Assembly: GCA_014529385.2 (NCBI GenBank)
Contig: CM043957.1
Location: 69,808,003-69,872,002 of the forward strand
Length of the DNA: 64,000 bases
Source: Adiantum capillus-veneris
Lineage: Eukaryota; Streptophyta; Polypodiopsida; Polypodiales; Pteridaceae
Direction: 5' to 3'
The notes under the pieces were generated by a model. The model had not been told where the DNA came from, ran no database searches, and saw nothing but the letters and a program-made list of their open reading frames with translations. Below, one piece after another: positions 35,505-46,619 of this stretch (its first letter is position 1; each line of letters begins with the position of its first letter). The position numbers and the translations under genes are program-made.

Positions 35505-35673
35505 GCTCTGATACGAGTGAAAGGGCATAGGGAGATAGACATGCCAAATAACCACCCAACCATACCTATATATAGGCACTTGGCCCTACTATATATAGCC
35601 CCTGTACCACTTGTGTATCCATCGGCCCTTGGCCAGGGCCGTGGCCTCCTATAGTCCTATCCTTGGCATGACA
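35505..35673 (-). repeat. LARD primer-binding site and 5' LTR
   Basis: The plus strand reads GCTCTGATAC at 35505-35514, followed three bases later by the LTR (35518-35673, 156 bp). The complement matches the initiator-Met tRNA 3' end except at its first bases. Confidence 0.85.
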
Positions 35674-36199
35674 AACTATGTCTTGAACTTCACAACTATT
35701 ATGCCAAAATCTACATAGTTACAAAGGGTAGCCATAGTTATTTATTTAATGCTCTTTTTTGCGTGTGACAACCAACAATGAGGCTTAGTTATCAGTTCAA
35801 ATAATTGATAACTAAGCCTCGTGTGACCACCACCTTATTAACGGTCTTATATACAGGGAGCAAAGCTAGCCTGTACAAGGTTGAGATCTCTTTGGGTCTG
35901 GGCAAGCAATCGTAATTTTTAGGCGATTCATTACAAGATGGCTTGTAGGTGCCTTTTGAAAGCAAAACCGTTAGGAGACCTCTAGATTTGCTCCCCTTCT
36001 AAAGGATGCTAACATGTCTTCTGAATTGAGCCCAAGCATTCAAAATTGCTAGCGTGGTTCAAATATTCTTGCGGCCACAGCTCTTTCAATAATAGGGCTC
36101 AAAGGCTCCACACATGTACTCCAAGATGAGCCACAATGTTCAAAAACACCTACCTGGCTCCAAGTCCAAGATTCTTACTTCCATGGCTACTACGTGATA

Positions 36200-36441
36200 G
36201 GGTAAAGGGGCGAATAAAGGATCGGGGTCCAAAACAAGGCCACCTTAAAAGTAAATGGAAAATATTACCAAAATAAATGGGAATTATGATTGGAATGGCA
36301 TTGAGAATGGTAAGAGCTTGATATGACCTATCTTTTCGTATTGAAAACTATCAATCCTATCAAATAATTCTGATCACTGAATTTGAATGTCCCTCTATTG
36401 GCCCCCATGTTTTAAGTAGCCTTATATTGGCCCCTTTACCC
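36200..36441. mobile_element. MITE with GGGTAAAGGGGC terminal repeats, TA flanks (copy 2)
   Basis: It begins GGGTAAAGGGGCGAATAAAG and ends TATTGGCCCCTTTACCC, with TA on both sides (36198-36199, 36442-36443). At 242 bp it is shorter than copy 1 (10504-10892). Both share termini and an ATCCGGGTCC/ATCGGGGTCC stretch near the left end. Non-coding. Confidence 0.8.
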
Positions 36442-37000
36442 TAGTAAGGCTCAACATGCAGTTGCATGCCGCATCTCTAGAAATTTGATTTGGGGAGCAT
36501 TCTCTCGATCATCTCATGTGTTCTTAGTCGCTCATGAGTTGCTTGTAGGGAGTGCCATGTGTGTGCAACAAGGATGGCCACAGGGTCCAAACTTGAAGGG
36601 CCTTCAAAAAATCAACTAAAGCTTCTTCCATGTGTGCACCTTTTAGCACAAAGTTGTCCATCGACCTTCTGCTCTTGCCAGTGTTCTCGCCAACATCTCA
36701 TGTGTTCAGAGTCATTCATGAGTCACCTTTTGGGAGTGCCATGTGTATGCAATAATGTTCGTGAAACAAGGTCTGAAGTCACAAGGCCCTCAAAAACTTG
36801 ATTGAGGGTTCCTTCATGTGGGCACCCTTTAGAGCTGCTATCAAAATCGTATTATGAGCAACATAAAAGAAGATACTTTACAAAGGCCTTTTAGGTTCAA
36901 AAGGTGTGCTTTTTCCTACAAGTAAACACTTCTTTGAGCGAGCATGTGTTCATGGACTTGTGCTAACATTTTCTATCTTTCAAAAGAGGAATTTAACTAT

Positions 37001-37200
37001 ATGCAAAGGCATGTGAGTGGATTCAAGATTCTACACCTATAGCTTCTCACCAGGCTTCATGCCATGCAAGAGGACATGTAACTTTTTACTACTATGTTTT
37101 ATGTGAAGGCATGTGAGTGGATTCAAGATTCTACACCTATATTTTCTCACCAAGCTTCATGCCATGCAAGAGGACATGTAACTTTTAACTAATATGTTAT
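37001..37200. repeat. 100-bp tandem duplication
   Basis: 37001-37100 and 37101-37200 are near-identical head-to-tail copies, each containing GGCATGTGAGTGGATTCAAG and GCCATGCAAGAGGACATG. The surrounding 36445-39050 has no convincing gene. A weaker repeat of GGTCAAATTTGTTTGCTGCA type is at about 37960-38050. Confidence 0.88.
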
Positions 37201-39058
37201 ATGTAGCACCTATGTACTAGTGCTAGCTTCAAGATGCTTTAGGAAGGCCCTCTAAGGTACCCACGAGGCTACGAGGTCAGTTCCCTTTTGCATCTATAGT
37301 TGCAATGGTTATCACATCCTTGATTGGATGTTTTGATGCATGAATTTTTCAACATTGCATCTTTGATGAATGTTATGGAGAGTGGTTGTTGATTCAGGTT
37401 TGGGCATCCTTTGTTGATCAAAAATATCACATGATAGTGCTATATCAGGCTCTCTCCGAAAAGTATATTGGCAATAGATAGATGGTGTTTCACTAGAATA
37501 TGCCATATGTTCTACAAGTTCAAGGGTGTGTTAATAGTACAATGGGCCACAAGCTCATCCTTGAGGCTTCAACACCTCACTTATGAAAACTTTCACAATG
37601 TGCATCTTCCCTATGATAACAGGACAAGGACCATAGCAATATCCTTTAGCTTGCAGCTCTTATGGTTATTTGTTTAGTGTTCAAATAGCCAACTCAATAT
37701 TTCTAGACACTTCTATAAGTACAATCTTGTTTAAGCAGTTCTCATGACTAAGAAGTGCAATCTGATTGGGTCTAACATACATGTTATCTAGAAATGATCA
37801 CATGCCAAAAACTATGTGGCTTGTCTAGATTCCCCACGACTTGATTCCATGTTGCATCTTTTCTTTGCAATCAATTGCTATACATTTTTAATGGTTTGGG
37901 GCACCAAAGTTGTATGAGGTATTTTAAAACAGTAGTTCAATGCAAGCACAAATTTGACAAAATATTACTTGTTTGCTGCACATCTGGCGGTATCGAAGGT
38001 CAAATTTGTTTGCTGCACATTGGGCAGTATCAAAGGTCAAATTTGTTTCCATATAGATACACATGTTAATTTTTCCAAACGTTACCAAGCATGCATGGTA
38101 TGTTATACAAACAATGCGACTTGTGCTTTTAGTTTCAAGCTTGTTATCGTCATAACTTTTATTGAAAGGGATGTTGTGCCTTTCCATGGATAACCTTACC
38201 ACAACCTCTACATGAGTAAGTTGTTGTCTATATGGTTTATGAGAACCCATCTAGAAAAGCACATTAAAGCTCCATCAATACGCATCATTGCCGTCACCGT
38301 CTTGGTTCACGTTCTCATATCATAGTGATCTTTCATGAACATCAAAATTTCCTCTGTTTAGTATAATGTGCAAGAATTTTGTCCATTTGTGCAAGTTTTT
38401 TATGATGCAGATTTCTACAAAATAGACAATTTATAGCCTCTTATGGGTTTTGCTATATAGAATATGTGGGTTCTTATATATAGTACACATTGGTCTCTTG
38501 TGCGAATTACTGATGCACAAGAGACTAATCACAACTTGTAGAGGAAGGCTTCTCTCCCTGAAAAGGCCCGTTCTTTTCTCTCCCACACAAAGATCTCCAT
38601 AGCTACTATGCTGCATTATATCTCTCTTTGAGCTCCATGTATCTATAGACTGACTTTCATGTTTTAGTCATATCTACTAGCTTTTGCAGGAACATCTTTC
38701 CTCATCAATCTTGAAGAAGACAATGGAGAAGTTATTTAACATGCATAAACCATGCATGGAACTTTGTAAGTAAAAATCTTCTAAACAGAAGCATGTACAT
38801 GTTTTTGTAGAGTTTGTGTGTTTTGTGATGCTTCTACAAGAGGAAGAAAAGATATCAAAGAAGGAAAAAGATGATGCTACTTTAAAGAGAGGAGTCAATG
38901 AGTTTATGTTTGTGATAAAAAAAGGCCAAAATTATTGGGTTGATCAAAGAAGGCTATTTATGTTGGCACAATCAAAAGGCCATCTTATGGGCAAGTTGAT
39001 GTATCATGATTGTATTTAGCTTCATTGAAAGCTTTCATAATACAAAAACCCTATTTGT

Positions 39059-39101
<43 letters not shown>
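39059..39101 (+). repeat. 43-base G homopolymer
   Basis: An uninterrupted run of about 43 G, preceded by CCCTATTTGT and followed by CCACTCC. It could form G-quadruplexes. Its exact length is also prone to sequencing and assembly error. Confidence 0.9.
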
Positions 39102-39103
<2 letters not shown>

Positions 39104-39514
39104 ACTCCGACCCTCAATACTATGCCATTTCCATTTTTCTCCTTCTCTCTCTTTAAGTTTCTAATTATGGTTATGTGATTTATGATGTGAATCTCTTATT
39201 TTGATGACGTTCAAGTAATGCTGGAAATCTATTAATACCTCCCAAATTTCATTACATAGGCATCTATTGCATAAGGTGCAATCACGAGCATTTTTGTATG
39301 TTGTCTTCCAAGGATAATTGTAAGGGAAAGAGTATCCATTGTGTGCATACATGTTGCAACATGATCTTCTTGAAAAGGTGCTTTAGAACACTATTCGGGG
39401 ATGTGACATAAGACAAACTTCCATGGATACAAGTTTAATGGATGATTTGCAGGTTCTAGCAGTTCTAATACTCTGTAGACATGTTTGGATGCTCGATATG
39501 CATAAAATCATGCA

Positions 39515-39894
39515 TTGATTGTGCTCTTTGGCAAGCATTTTATTGCTCCATACATTTGCTCAACAAAAATAAAAAAACAAGCATGGGATAGACTAGATGT
39601 CTTGTTTACAGGTCATAATGAGACAAAAATTGCTTACCTCTACAAGGATTTAGAATCAAAGATTATGCAAAAGGAGGATGGGATGGGTATATTTCTTGTG
39701 AAGATAAAATATCTTAAGAAGCACTTAATTATTCTTGGTGAGGTTATTCTTGAGAACTCCCTTGTATAGATAGCTCTTGATGTATTCCTTGATTCATATC
39801 AAAAGATTTGATCCACTATAGTATTTTTGACAGATAATAAACTTGAACTTATGAATCTTGATGGTCTTGCCTTTGTATTGTTGCAAGAGGTCTA
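39515..39894 (+). pseudogene. old copia gag relic, left part
   Basis: One frame gives a UBN2-type gag segment: KKQAWDRLDVLF, then KIKYLKKHLIILGE. After in-frame stops (39767, 39809) it reads TDNKLELMNLDGLAFVLLQE. These match the order in plant copia gag proteins of a family different from copia A-E. The relic is cut at 39894 by copia B and resumes at 45415. Confidence 0.7.
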
Positions 39895-40125
39895 TGAAGT
39901 CGTAGAGCGGAGCGTGGATCAACTCACACACATAGACACAGACATACACATCGAGCTTACACAGTACGCAGAGAAGTCGTTTGAAGGGTTATCTCCTAGA
40001 ACCTTATTATCCACAAAAGTATAAGTGAGTATATACAAAGAGTTAGTGATAAGTGAGTTAGGCGGGCGGGCGGCCATATCCGTATAAGAGGCCACTTGGG
40101 CTTTAATCCCAACAACCTCCCACTT
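39895..40125 (-). repeat. copia B 3' LTR and polypurine tract
   Basis: LTR 39895-40114, 220 bp. On the minus strand the polypurine tract AAGTGGGAGGT (40125-40115) directly precedes it. The LTR is short for a copia element. Confidence 0.92.
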
Positions 40126-40189
40126 AAAGTCCAATGTGGCACCTATGAACATAAATGTACAAAGATTTACATGGCTGCCATCTATCCAA

Positions 40190-41563
40190 TGCCCAATAAC
40201 TCATGACAATGCACAAAGTCCTCTCCTGGAAGTCCCTTTGTGTGAGTAGATCAGCAGGATTGTCCTTGGTGTGAATCTTCAGCAGTTGTATCTGCTTGTC
40301 TTCAAGTACTTCCCTAATGAAGTGATATTTCACATCAATATGCTTAGTCTTCGAATGGAACACTAGATTCTTTGCCAATTGTATAGCACTTTGACTATCA
40401 CAATATAACTATGGCATATCTACTTTGATTCCCAAGTCTGCTACCAATCTACCAAGCCAAATAGCTTCTTTGCATGCCTTATTTGCTGCAACATACTCAG
40501 CTTCTGTAGTAGACTGCGTAACACAATCTTGTAATCGAGATCGCCATGATATGGCACCTTCAGCCAATGTAAAGACATAGGCTGATGTAGATCTCCTCTT
40601 ATCCAAGTCTCCTACATAATCTGAGTCAGTGTATCCTCTGACACTCAAATCCTGACTACCATAGCATATGCGCATACTCTTTGTATGTTTTAAGTATCTC
40701 ATGATACCTTTCACTGCCTCCCAATGTTTCTTGCCGGGATTTGACATATATCTGCTAACCACTCCCACTGCAAATGCAATATCCGGATGTGTAGCAATCA
40801 TTGCATACATCAAACTACCCACTGCAGACGCATATGGAATCTTATCCTTTTCAGCCTTTTCTTCCTCAGACACAGGACAATCTTGTTTGCTAAGTTTCAC
40901 ATATGGTGGCAATGGAACACTCAATGCCTTTCCCTTCTCCATATTGAAACGTTGCAAAACCTTGTCAATATACTCTGTTTGAGATAACCAAACCAACTTC
41001 TTTGATCTGTCTCTCTCAATGCGCATACCAAGTATATGACTTGCCTCACCCATGTCTTTCATGTCAAAAGATTTTGCCATCTTTGACTTCAAAGCTGAAA
41101 TTTCTTCCAAGTGTTTTCCAGCAATCAACATGTCATCCACATACAAAATAAGGATCAGCCAACTGCCATCCTTAGCCTTCTTTGTATATAGACAGTGATC
41201 GAACTCACTACATTTGTAGCCTTGAGAAAGCAAAAACTGGTGGAACTTATGGTACCATGCCCTCGGTGATTGTTTTAAGCCATAAAGACTTTTTAACAAC
41301 TGGCATACCAAATCTTCCTTGCCTTTCTCAACAAACCCTTCTGGCTGCTGCATGTAAATTTCCACATCTAAATCACCATGCAAGAACGCTGTCTTGACAT
41401 CCATTTGGTGCAACACCAAATCCAATAGGGCAACCAGTGCAAGAAAGCATCTCAATGTAGTCATCTTGACCACTGGAGAGAAGACTTCATCAAAGTCAAT
41501 GCCTTGTTCTTGTTTTAAAGCCCTTGGCAACAAGCCTTGCTTTGTACTTTGGCTGACTATCAT
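40190..41563 (-). pseudogene. copia B reverse transcriptase and RNase H
   Basis: The RVT_2 domain has DFDEVFSPVVKM and an intact YVDD (complement at 41132-41143), followed by LGMRIERD and the thumb region. RNase H has DSDYVGDLDKRRS, STTEAEYVA and, after a TAG at 40411-40409, the CDSQSAIQLAKN segment in the same frame. The frame is shifted relative to integrase near 41500-41560. Very similar to copia A RT (for example PLPPYVKLSKQDCPVSEEE). Confidence 0.88.
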
Positions 41564-43070
41564 GAGCGGTGATCTTATACCTGTAAACCCATTTACAAGG
41601 TAGAGCTTTTTTGCCCTGTGGTAATTTAGCTAGCTTCCATGTCTGGTTTTTATGCAGAGCTGTCATCTCTGACTGCATGGCCAACTGCCATTTTTTCGAG
41701 TCAACCACTTGTAATGCTTCCTTGTAACAAGATGGTTCTCCGCAATCTGGGAGCATGACATAATTTAGAGATGGCACATAACGATCAGGTGGTTTGGAGA
41801 CACGCTCAGAACGTCTCACCACAACTGATTCTGCCTCTCTAGCCACTATAGGCTGTTCCTGAGCCTGACCATGTTGTCTTGATGTGCTAGCACTAGGTCC
41901 ATCTTCCCTGAAGACAACTCTACTGATCTCCTCTGTCTTCTCTGGCTTAGCGTGAAACTTGGCTTCATTGAAATGCACATCATTGCTACGAATAAGTTTT
42001 CTGGACTCAGGATCCCAAAGCCGGTAACCCATCTCGCCCGATTCTCCGTAGCCAAGAAATATACACTTCTTGCTCTTTGGTTCTAACTTATTCATGAACT
42101 CCTTAGGAATATGGCTATAAGCTTTACAACCAAAGACTCTGAGATGCTTATACGAAGGTGCCTTGCCTATCCATAGCATCTCTGCCACTGCACTCTTATC
42201 CAGAACCCTACTAGGAGACCTGTTGATCAAATGGACTGCTGTAGCCACTGCTTCCGCCAAAAATCCATCAGGCAACTCAGCATTTGACAACATGCTTTTG
42301 ACCTTCTCTTGTATGGTTCTATTCATACATTCTGCAACTCCATTTTGTGAAGGATTGTATGGTGCAGTAAGTTCCCGCTTAATCCCTTTTGCTTCACAAA
42401 AGTCTTGAAAAGCTTTGGAAACGTACTCTCCACCATTGTCAATTCTCAAGCACTTCAGCTTCTGACCACTATGATTCTCCACAAGCTGCAAGAATGTCTT
42501 AAAGACCTTGAGCACTTCATCCTTGTGCTTCAAGAAGTAAACCCATACTTTACGAGAATAGTCATCTATGAATGTACAAAAGTACGCTGCTCCCCCTAGT
42601 GACAAACTAGGCATTGGTCCACATAGATCACTGTGCACAAGAGCTAACCGTTCGTCCCTACGATTCCTCTTTGATCTGTGCGGTTCCTGTGTTTGCTTAC
42701 CATAAACACAATGCTCACAAAACTTGAAATCTTGAAATGAAAAGCCAAGTAAATAACCATAATGAGAAAGTATTTCCATTCCTCTTTTTGACATATGTCC
42801 CAGCCTACGATGCCACAGTGACACACTTGGCTGCTCAATCACATTAATTACATGGTTTTTAACCTCTGAAACATGTAAAGTGTACAGAGTTCCTGACTTG
42901 CTGCCATGTGCTACAGTCATCGAACCTTTGGAGATCTTCCAAGCGATGTTCCCAAAAACTGTCACATAACCCGCATCATCCAACTTCCCTGTACTGATCA
43001 ATCTCTTTCGGATTGCTGGAACATGTCTGACATTCTTGAGCCATAAAGAAGAGCCATTCTGAAACTTCAA
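41496..43070 (-). pseudogene. copia B integrase and start of reverse transcriptase
   Basis: It contains GAG-pre-integrase (LWHRRLGHMSKRGMEIL), the Cys pair CEHCVYGKQ, and the core motifs HSDLCGPMP, DNGGEY and NGVAECMNRT. The usual Arg after AE is Cys here, a one-base change. After the C-terminal GYRLWDPE region it enters the RT N-terminus (WKLAKLPQGKKALPCKWVY) and then shifts frame near 41500. It is preceded in the same frame by TAG 43073-43071. Confidence 0.87.
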
Positions 43071-43361
43071 CTACGCATCTCCCACTCCAAGTATGTCACA
43101 AACCTGCTCATTGCCAAGTCTGACATAATCTTTAGTAGCCACATATGATGTAAACCACTCTTTGTGCGGAGAAACATGTAAACATGCCCCTGAGTTGATA
43201 ATCCAATCATTCATAGCATGTCCATCCTTTGCAGTCAAGAAAACAGGATCAAGATTACTTGTGAGGAAGATGTCACCAGCTGCTATACCAGAATAACTGT
43301 CTGAACCAGATCCTGTGACATTCACCTCTTCAATCTTCACTGAACTCTTCTTTTCATCTTG
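43071..43361 (-). pseudogene. copia B protease with altered active site
   Basis: This is the short protease frame between TAG at 43364-43362 and TAG at 43073-43071. The active-site signature reads NSGA where copia A has DSGA, so the catalytic Asp is replaced by Asn. It continues with the HVSPHKEWFTSYV segment shared with copia A. A D-to-N change there is expected to abolish aspartic protease activity. Confidence 0.85.
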
Positions 43362-44251
43362 CTAAGAACTCTTTGCTTTGCCTTTTTCTTGTTTCCGCTT
43401 CGTACAGTCTCTCTTCATGTGACCCTTCTTGCCACAATGGTAGCATTCTATGTCATCCTTTGACTTCGAGTCACGAGACTTACTTCGGTTTTGTGCCTTC
43501 TTACCCTTCTTCTCTTTAGATTGTTGTCTCCCTCGAACGACCAAAGCACTATTGCCTTTGCCTTTTTGTCAATGTTCTTCCTGTTCACTTCCTCTGTGAG
43601 CAAGCTGCCTTCTACATTAGCACTTGTAAGACCTTCTAGCGCAGCAGAATTACTTAACGCTGTACGAAAAGTATCCCAACTGTCTGGCAAAGTGATTAAC
43701 AAAAACATAGCCTTCACTGAATCTGGAAAAACTATCTCCTGTGCTGTTAACTGGCTGAAAATTGTGTGAAATTCATTCAGATGATTTGACATGGTTGTCC
43801 CTTCCTTCATCTTCAAATCCACCAATTTCTTGAGACAGTAAATCTGGGAAGCAGCACTTTGTTTCTCGTACATACCACATAGCTTTTTCCATATGCCATA
43901 CACTGTAGTCTCTTCTGCTACGTTGAAGTAAACATTTTTTGCCAGTGTCAGCATGATTGTGGAACAAGCTAACTCGTCAAGCTCTTCCCACTCATCTTCA
44001 GCCATACCTTCTGGTCTCTCCCCTTTGAGCTTCAGTGGCTTCGCTTGTTTTTTCTGCACCAAAACTTGCCAAATCTGCTTCTTCCAGAATGGAAAGTTTG
44101 TGCCATCCAGCTTCTTTATGTTGTAAAAAGTCTCACTTGATAAGATGCCATATCTGCCAAACTGTCTACTCCTGGGGAAAATCCGGCAGAGTTTTCCCTG
44201 TAAACTGGCCTCTATACACAGTAAACAAGCTGTAAACAACAAGCTGAACAC
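43362..44251 (-). pseudogene. copia B gag, frameshifted
   Basis: The UBN2-type gag (KKLDGTNFPFWKKQIWQVL, LPDSWDTFRTALS, LLTEEVNRK) runs to about 43560. After a frameshift the zinc knuckle CYHCGKKGHMKRDC appears in a second frame (43544-43365). The true start is unclear: the open frame reaches ATG 44251 but homology starts near 44130. The leader between PBS and gag is about 0.9 kb and non-coding. Confidence 0.83.
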
Positions 44252-45175
44252 CTCTCCTCAGGAACTGTTAGTATTTTGAAATTTTTTGACAAAGTCTCCT
44301 CTGTAAATTGAGCTCTGGAAACCAAAAGATAGCTCAAAAACAACCATAAATAGCTGACCACCGACAAATCTAAAAATATCTGTAATATGCTATCCTGTAA
44401 GCATGCAATGTCTCCTGTCTGGGCGATCACAGAACCTGTATGTATCTCAAGACTGAACCCTGAACAATGCCTAAACGGCCTGACGTATAAGATGCAATCC
44501 AGTGTCTACACAAAGTCGCCAAAGAGGATGCGTGTAGAGGGGAACTCCAGCAACCTAATCCACGTCACACTGGGTAATCCGCCCCCCAGTGCTTGGCTTC
44601 AAAAAACCTCACACACGACCCTCACAGATGGCTCAGCAAACTGCCCAGAACTAGCATACATCCTACAATAGACCAATCACTGTCCTATGACCGCTGCGGC
44701 GGTTTGTCTGCTAACGTGACTCACAACTAGCAGACCCACAATCACAGTACATCAATCTGAAATACATGCCAGTGGTGTCAAGCCGTCGTATGGCCACACC
44801 TCCCCTGGAACCTGGCAAGCACAAGAAATAGCAATGCAGACTGCAATATATATATCTGATGATATATATGTGTACCTGGTCTATAGGTGATGCTTTGAAG
44901 ATGAATGAGTGATGTATGTCGATGCCGATATTGATGCCAACCACCTCCTGCTTGCCAATCTACACAATACGGGTTTCTTTGCGGCTGAAACCTATATTCT
45001 GATGTAGTGCTCATAATGAAATTCTGAGAGCATAAACGGATTCGAAAGGGGGGTAAAACGGTAGGTTACCTGCAGGAAATACTCCCGGAACACCGAGTGT
45101 GAATTTCCAAGCTCCGGATCCAGAATCTGCTTGAAAAGTGCGAGCGCGCGATTACGCAAATCCGCACTGAACCAA

Positions 45176-45409
45176 GCTCTGATACCAATTGAAGTCAAGG
45201 AGCGGAGTGTGGATCAACTCACACACACAGACACAGAGATACACAGAGAGCTTACACAGTACGCAGAGAAGTTGTTTGAAGGGTTATCTCCCAAAACTTT
45301 ATTATCCACAAAAGCATAAGTGAGTATATACAAAGAGTTAGTGATAAGTGAGTTAGGTGGGCGGGCGGCCATATCCGTATAAGAGGCCACTTGGGCTTTA
45401 ATCCCAACA
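45176..45409 (-). repeat. copia B primer-binding site and 5' LTR
   Basis: The plus strand GCTCTGATACCA at 45176-45187 is complementary to the initiator-Met primer site. Two bases later the 220-bp LTR begins (45190-45409). Confidence 0.92.
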
Positions 45410-45414
45410 GTCTA

Positions 45415-45850
45415 GTCTATAAAAAATAAGGTTGAGCATCGTATTTGTCGATAAGCACTTTTGGCTATGCAACAAAAGAAGAATCCAATGATTCTTTGAG
45501 CAACAAGCCTGTACCCGCTACTTCTTCTTCAAACAGTCACAGGTGACAAAAGTCTCACAAAAAGGGCAAGAAGAAGATGGACATCATTGTAAGGCAAATG
45601 ATCACCACCTCATTAAGCAATGCCTTAAGCTTCACGATAAGAAGGCTTGCAAAAAAGAGGCAAATGAAGCCATTGTAGATGCTTTCCAAATGGATTTTTG
45701 GCAAATGTTGTGCAACATGCATAATCCAAGAACATTATATCTCATCCTAATTTATCCACTCCTTTTAAAACAATCCCTAACAAGAATACCGGCTCATGTG
45801 CCAAAAATGCTTCTTATGTAGTTCAGGGATTTGGTATGATGATGCTTATT
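45415..45850 (+). pseudogene. old copia gag relic, right part
   Basis: Directly after copia B's TSD the gag relic resumes (KNKVEH in the junction frame, then a frameshifted piece at 45543-45700 with CKANDHHLIKQC, a decayed CCHC zinc knuckle, and KKEANEA). With 39515-39894 this makes one gag gene interrupted by copia B. No protease or polymerase of this relic can be recognised downstream. Confidence 0.65.
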
Positions 45851-45893
45851 TTTTCCAACTAGAAATTCTTTCTCACTTGGTTATACTTTACAT

Positions 45894-45979
45894 GTAGTGC
45901 CCACGATCAAGAAGAATTTTGTGTTTGTATTTGCACTTGTAAAAGTTGTGAGTGTGCAAATGCGGTGCATGTGTGTGTG

Positions 45980-46047
<68 letters not shown>

Positions 46048-46262
46048 ACATGATGTGGGTGGAGCAGCTTAACACTATGTGTGTGAGAGAGCCCCTTATT
46101 CTTCTAACTAGTAAAGAATAAGGTGTGTACAAGTAATGGGTGGTTATTCTTCTAACTAGTAAAGAATAAGGTGTGTACAAGTAATGGGTGGTTGGATGTC
46201 TCTGGCATGTCCGACTAGGGTAAGAGGCACACCGCCTTTACCCCAACAATCTCCCACTTAAA
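45894..46262 (-). repeat. LTR-like remnant of another copia element with 48-bp tandem repeat
   Basis: On the minus strand AAGTGGGAGAT (polypurine tract, 46258-46248) precedes TGTTGGGGTAAAGGCGG starting at 46247, the layout of a copia 3' LTR. The other end, near TGTAGTGCCC at 45894, is a guess. Inside are two exact head-to-tail 48-bp units (46096-46143, 46144-46191) and a (GA)n run at 45982-46045. No coding part of this element is left. Confidence 0.55.
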
Positions 46263-46619
46263 AGTGAATGTGCTGATAAGTGGTACTACTATAAGACCTA
46301 GTAGTATGTATAGTAGGTAAGGAAGGAAACTTGTCTCAACCTATTCCCATTGGCTCTCTCAAAGACAATGTATGCCGCTGTGTAGACTCTATTGGTGTGT
46401 GGTGATGGAGCGGATGTGGAGTGTGCAAGAGAGGGAAGTAGAAGGGGGAAGGGGATGCATGAGTAGACTAAGGTTTGGTGGATCTTGTGAGAGAATTCCT
46501 CTCACTCTCCTTATTGTTCACTATCACCAAAACAATAATTAACCGGCCATGGGCCTGAAACCCAACAATCTCCCACTTGAAGGCCAATGTGGCCCAAGTG
46601 GCTAAAGAATGTAGGGGCT

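Larger units (their letters stand above)
30598..35673 (-). mobile_element. LARD-type non-autonomous LTR retrotransposon, TSD AACTA
   Basis: Direct terminal repeats of about 155 bp lie at 30598-30752 and 35518-35673, each beginning TGAAAGGG and ending CATGACA. They are flanked by AACTA (30593-30597 and 35674-35678). Next to the right LTR is GCTCTGATAC (35505-35514), matching the initiator-Met primer site for a minus-strand element. A purine-rich tract (minus strand, 30765-30753) adjoins the left LTR. The 4.77-kb interior shows no gag, protease, integrase or RT motif, so it would depend on another element. The LTRs differ at about 17 of 156 positions by eye, so the insertion is old. Confidence 0.88.
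30470..35828. mobile_element. small TIR DNA element split by the LARD insertion
   Basis: GGTCACACGAGGCTTAG at 30470 has its reverse complement at 35812-35828 (ending CTCGTGTGACC). Without the 5.08-kb LARD and one TSD copy the element would be about 280 bp, non-coding, of MITE type. Both ends continue with similar TTAT sequence. A TTA trinucleotide near each side (30461-30463, 35835-35837) may be its target duplication, but the exact end is uncertain. Confidence 0.72.
39895..45409 (-). mobile_element. Ty1/copia retrotransposon B, complete structure, minus strand, TSD GTCTA
   Basis: Both LTRs are 220 bp with TG...CA ends, flanked by GTCTA (39890-39894, 45410-45414). On the minus strand: 5' LTR 45409-45190, PBS, a long leader, gag, protease, integrase, reverse transcriptase, RNase H, polypurine tract (40125-40115), 3' LTR 40114-39895. 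The LTRs differ at about 14 of 220 positions by eye (about 6%), so it is older than copia C. Coding lesions include frameshifts in gag and before RT and stops at 43362, 43071 and 40409. Confidence 0.95.

Noticed and set aside
34972-35579. ORFs up to 195 codons on both strands across 35349-35437
   Set aside because: Kept open by an 89-bp (GA)n microsatellite; no domain outside the repeat.
44387-44671. 94-codon plus-strand ORF within the copia B leader
   Set aside because: No domain, and the position matches the non-coding leader between primer site and gag.
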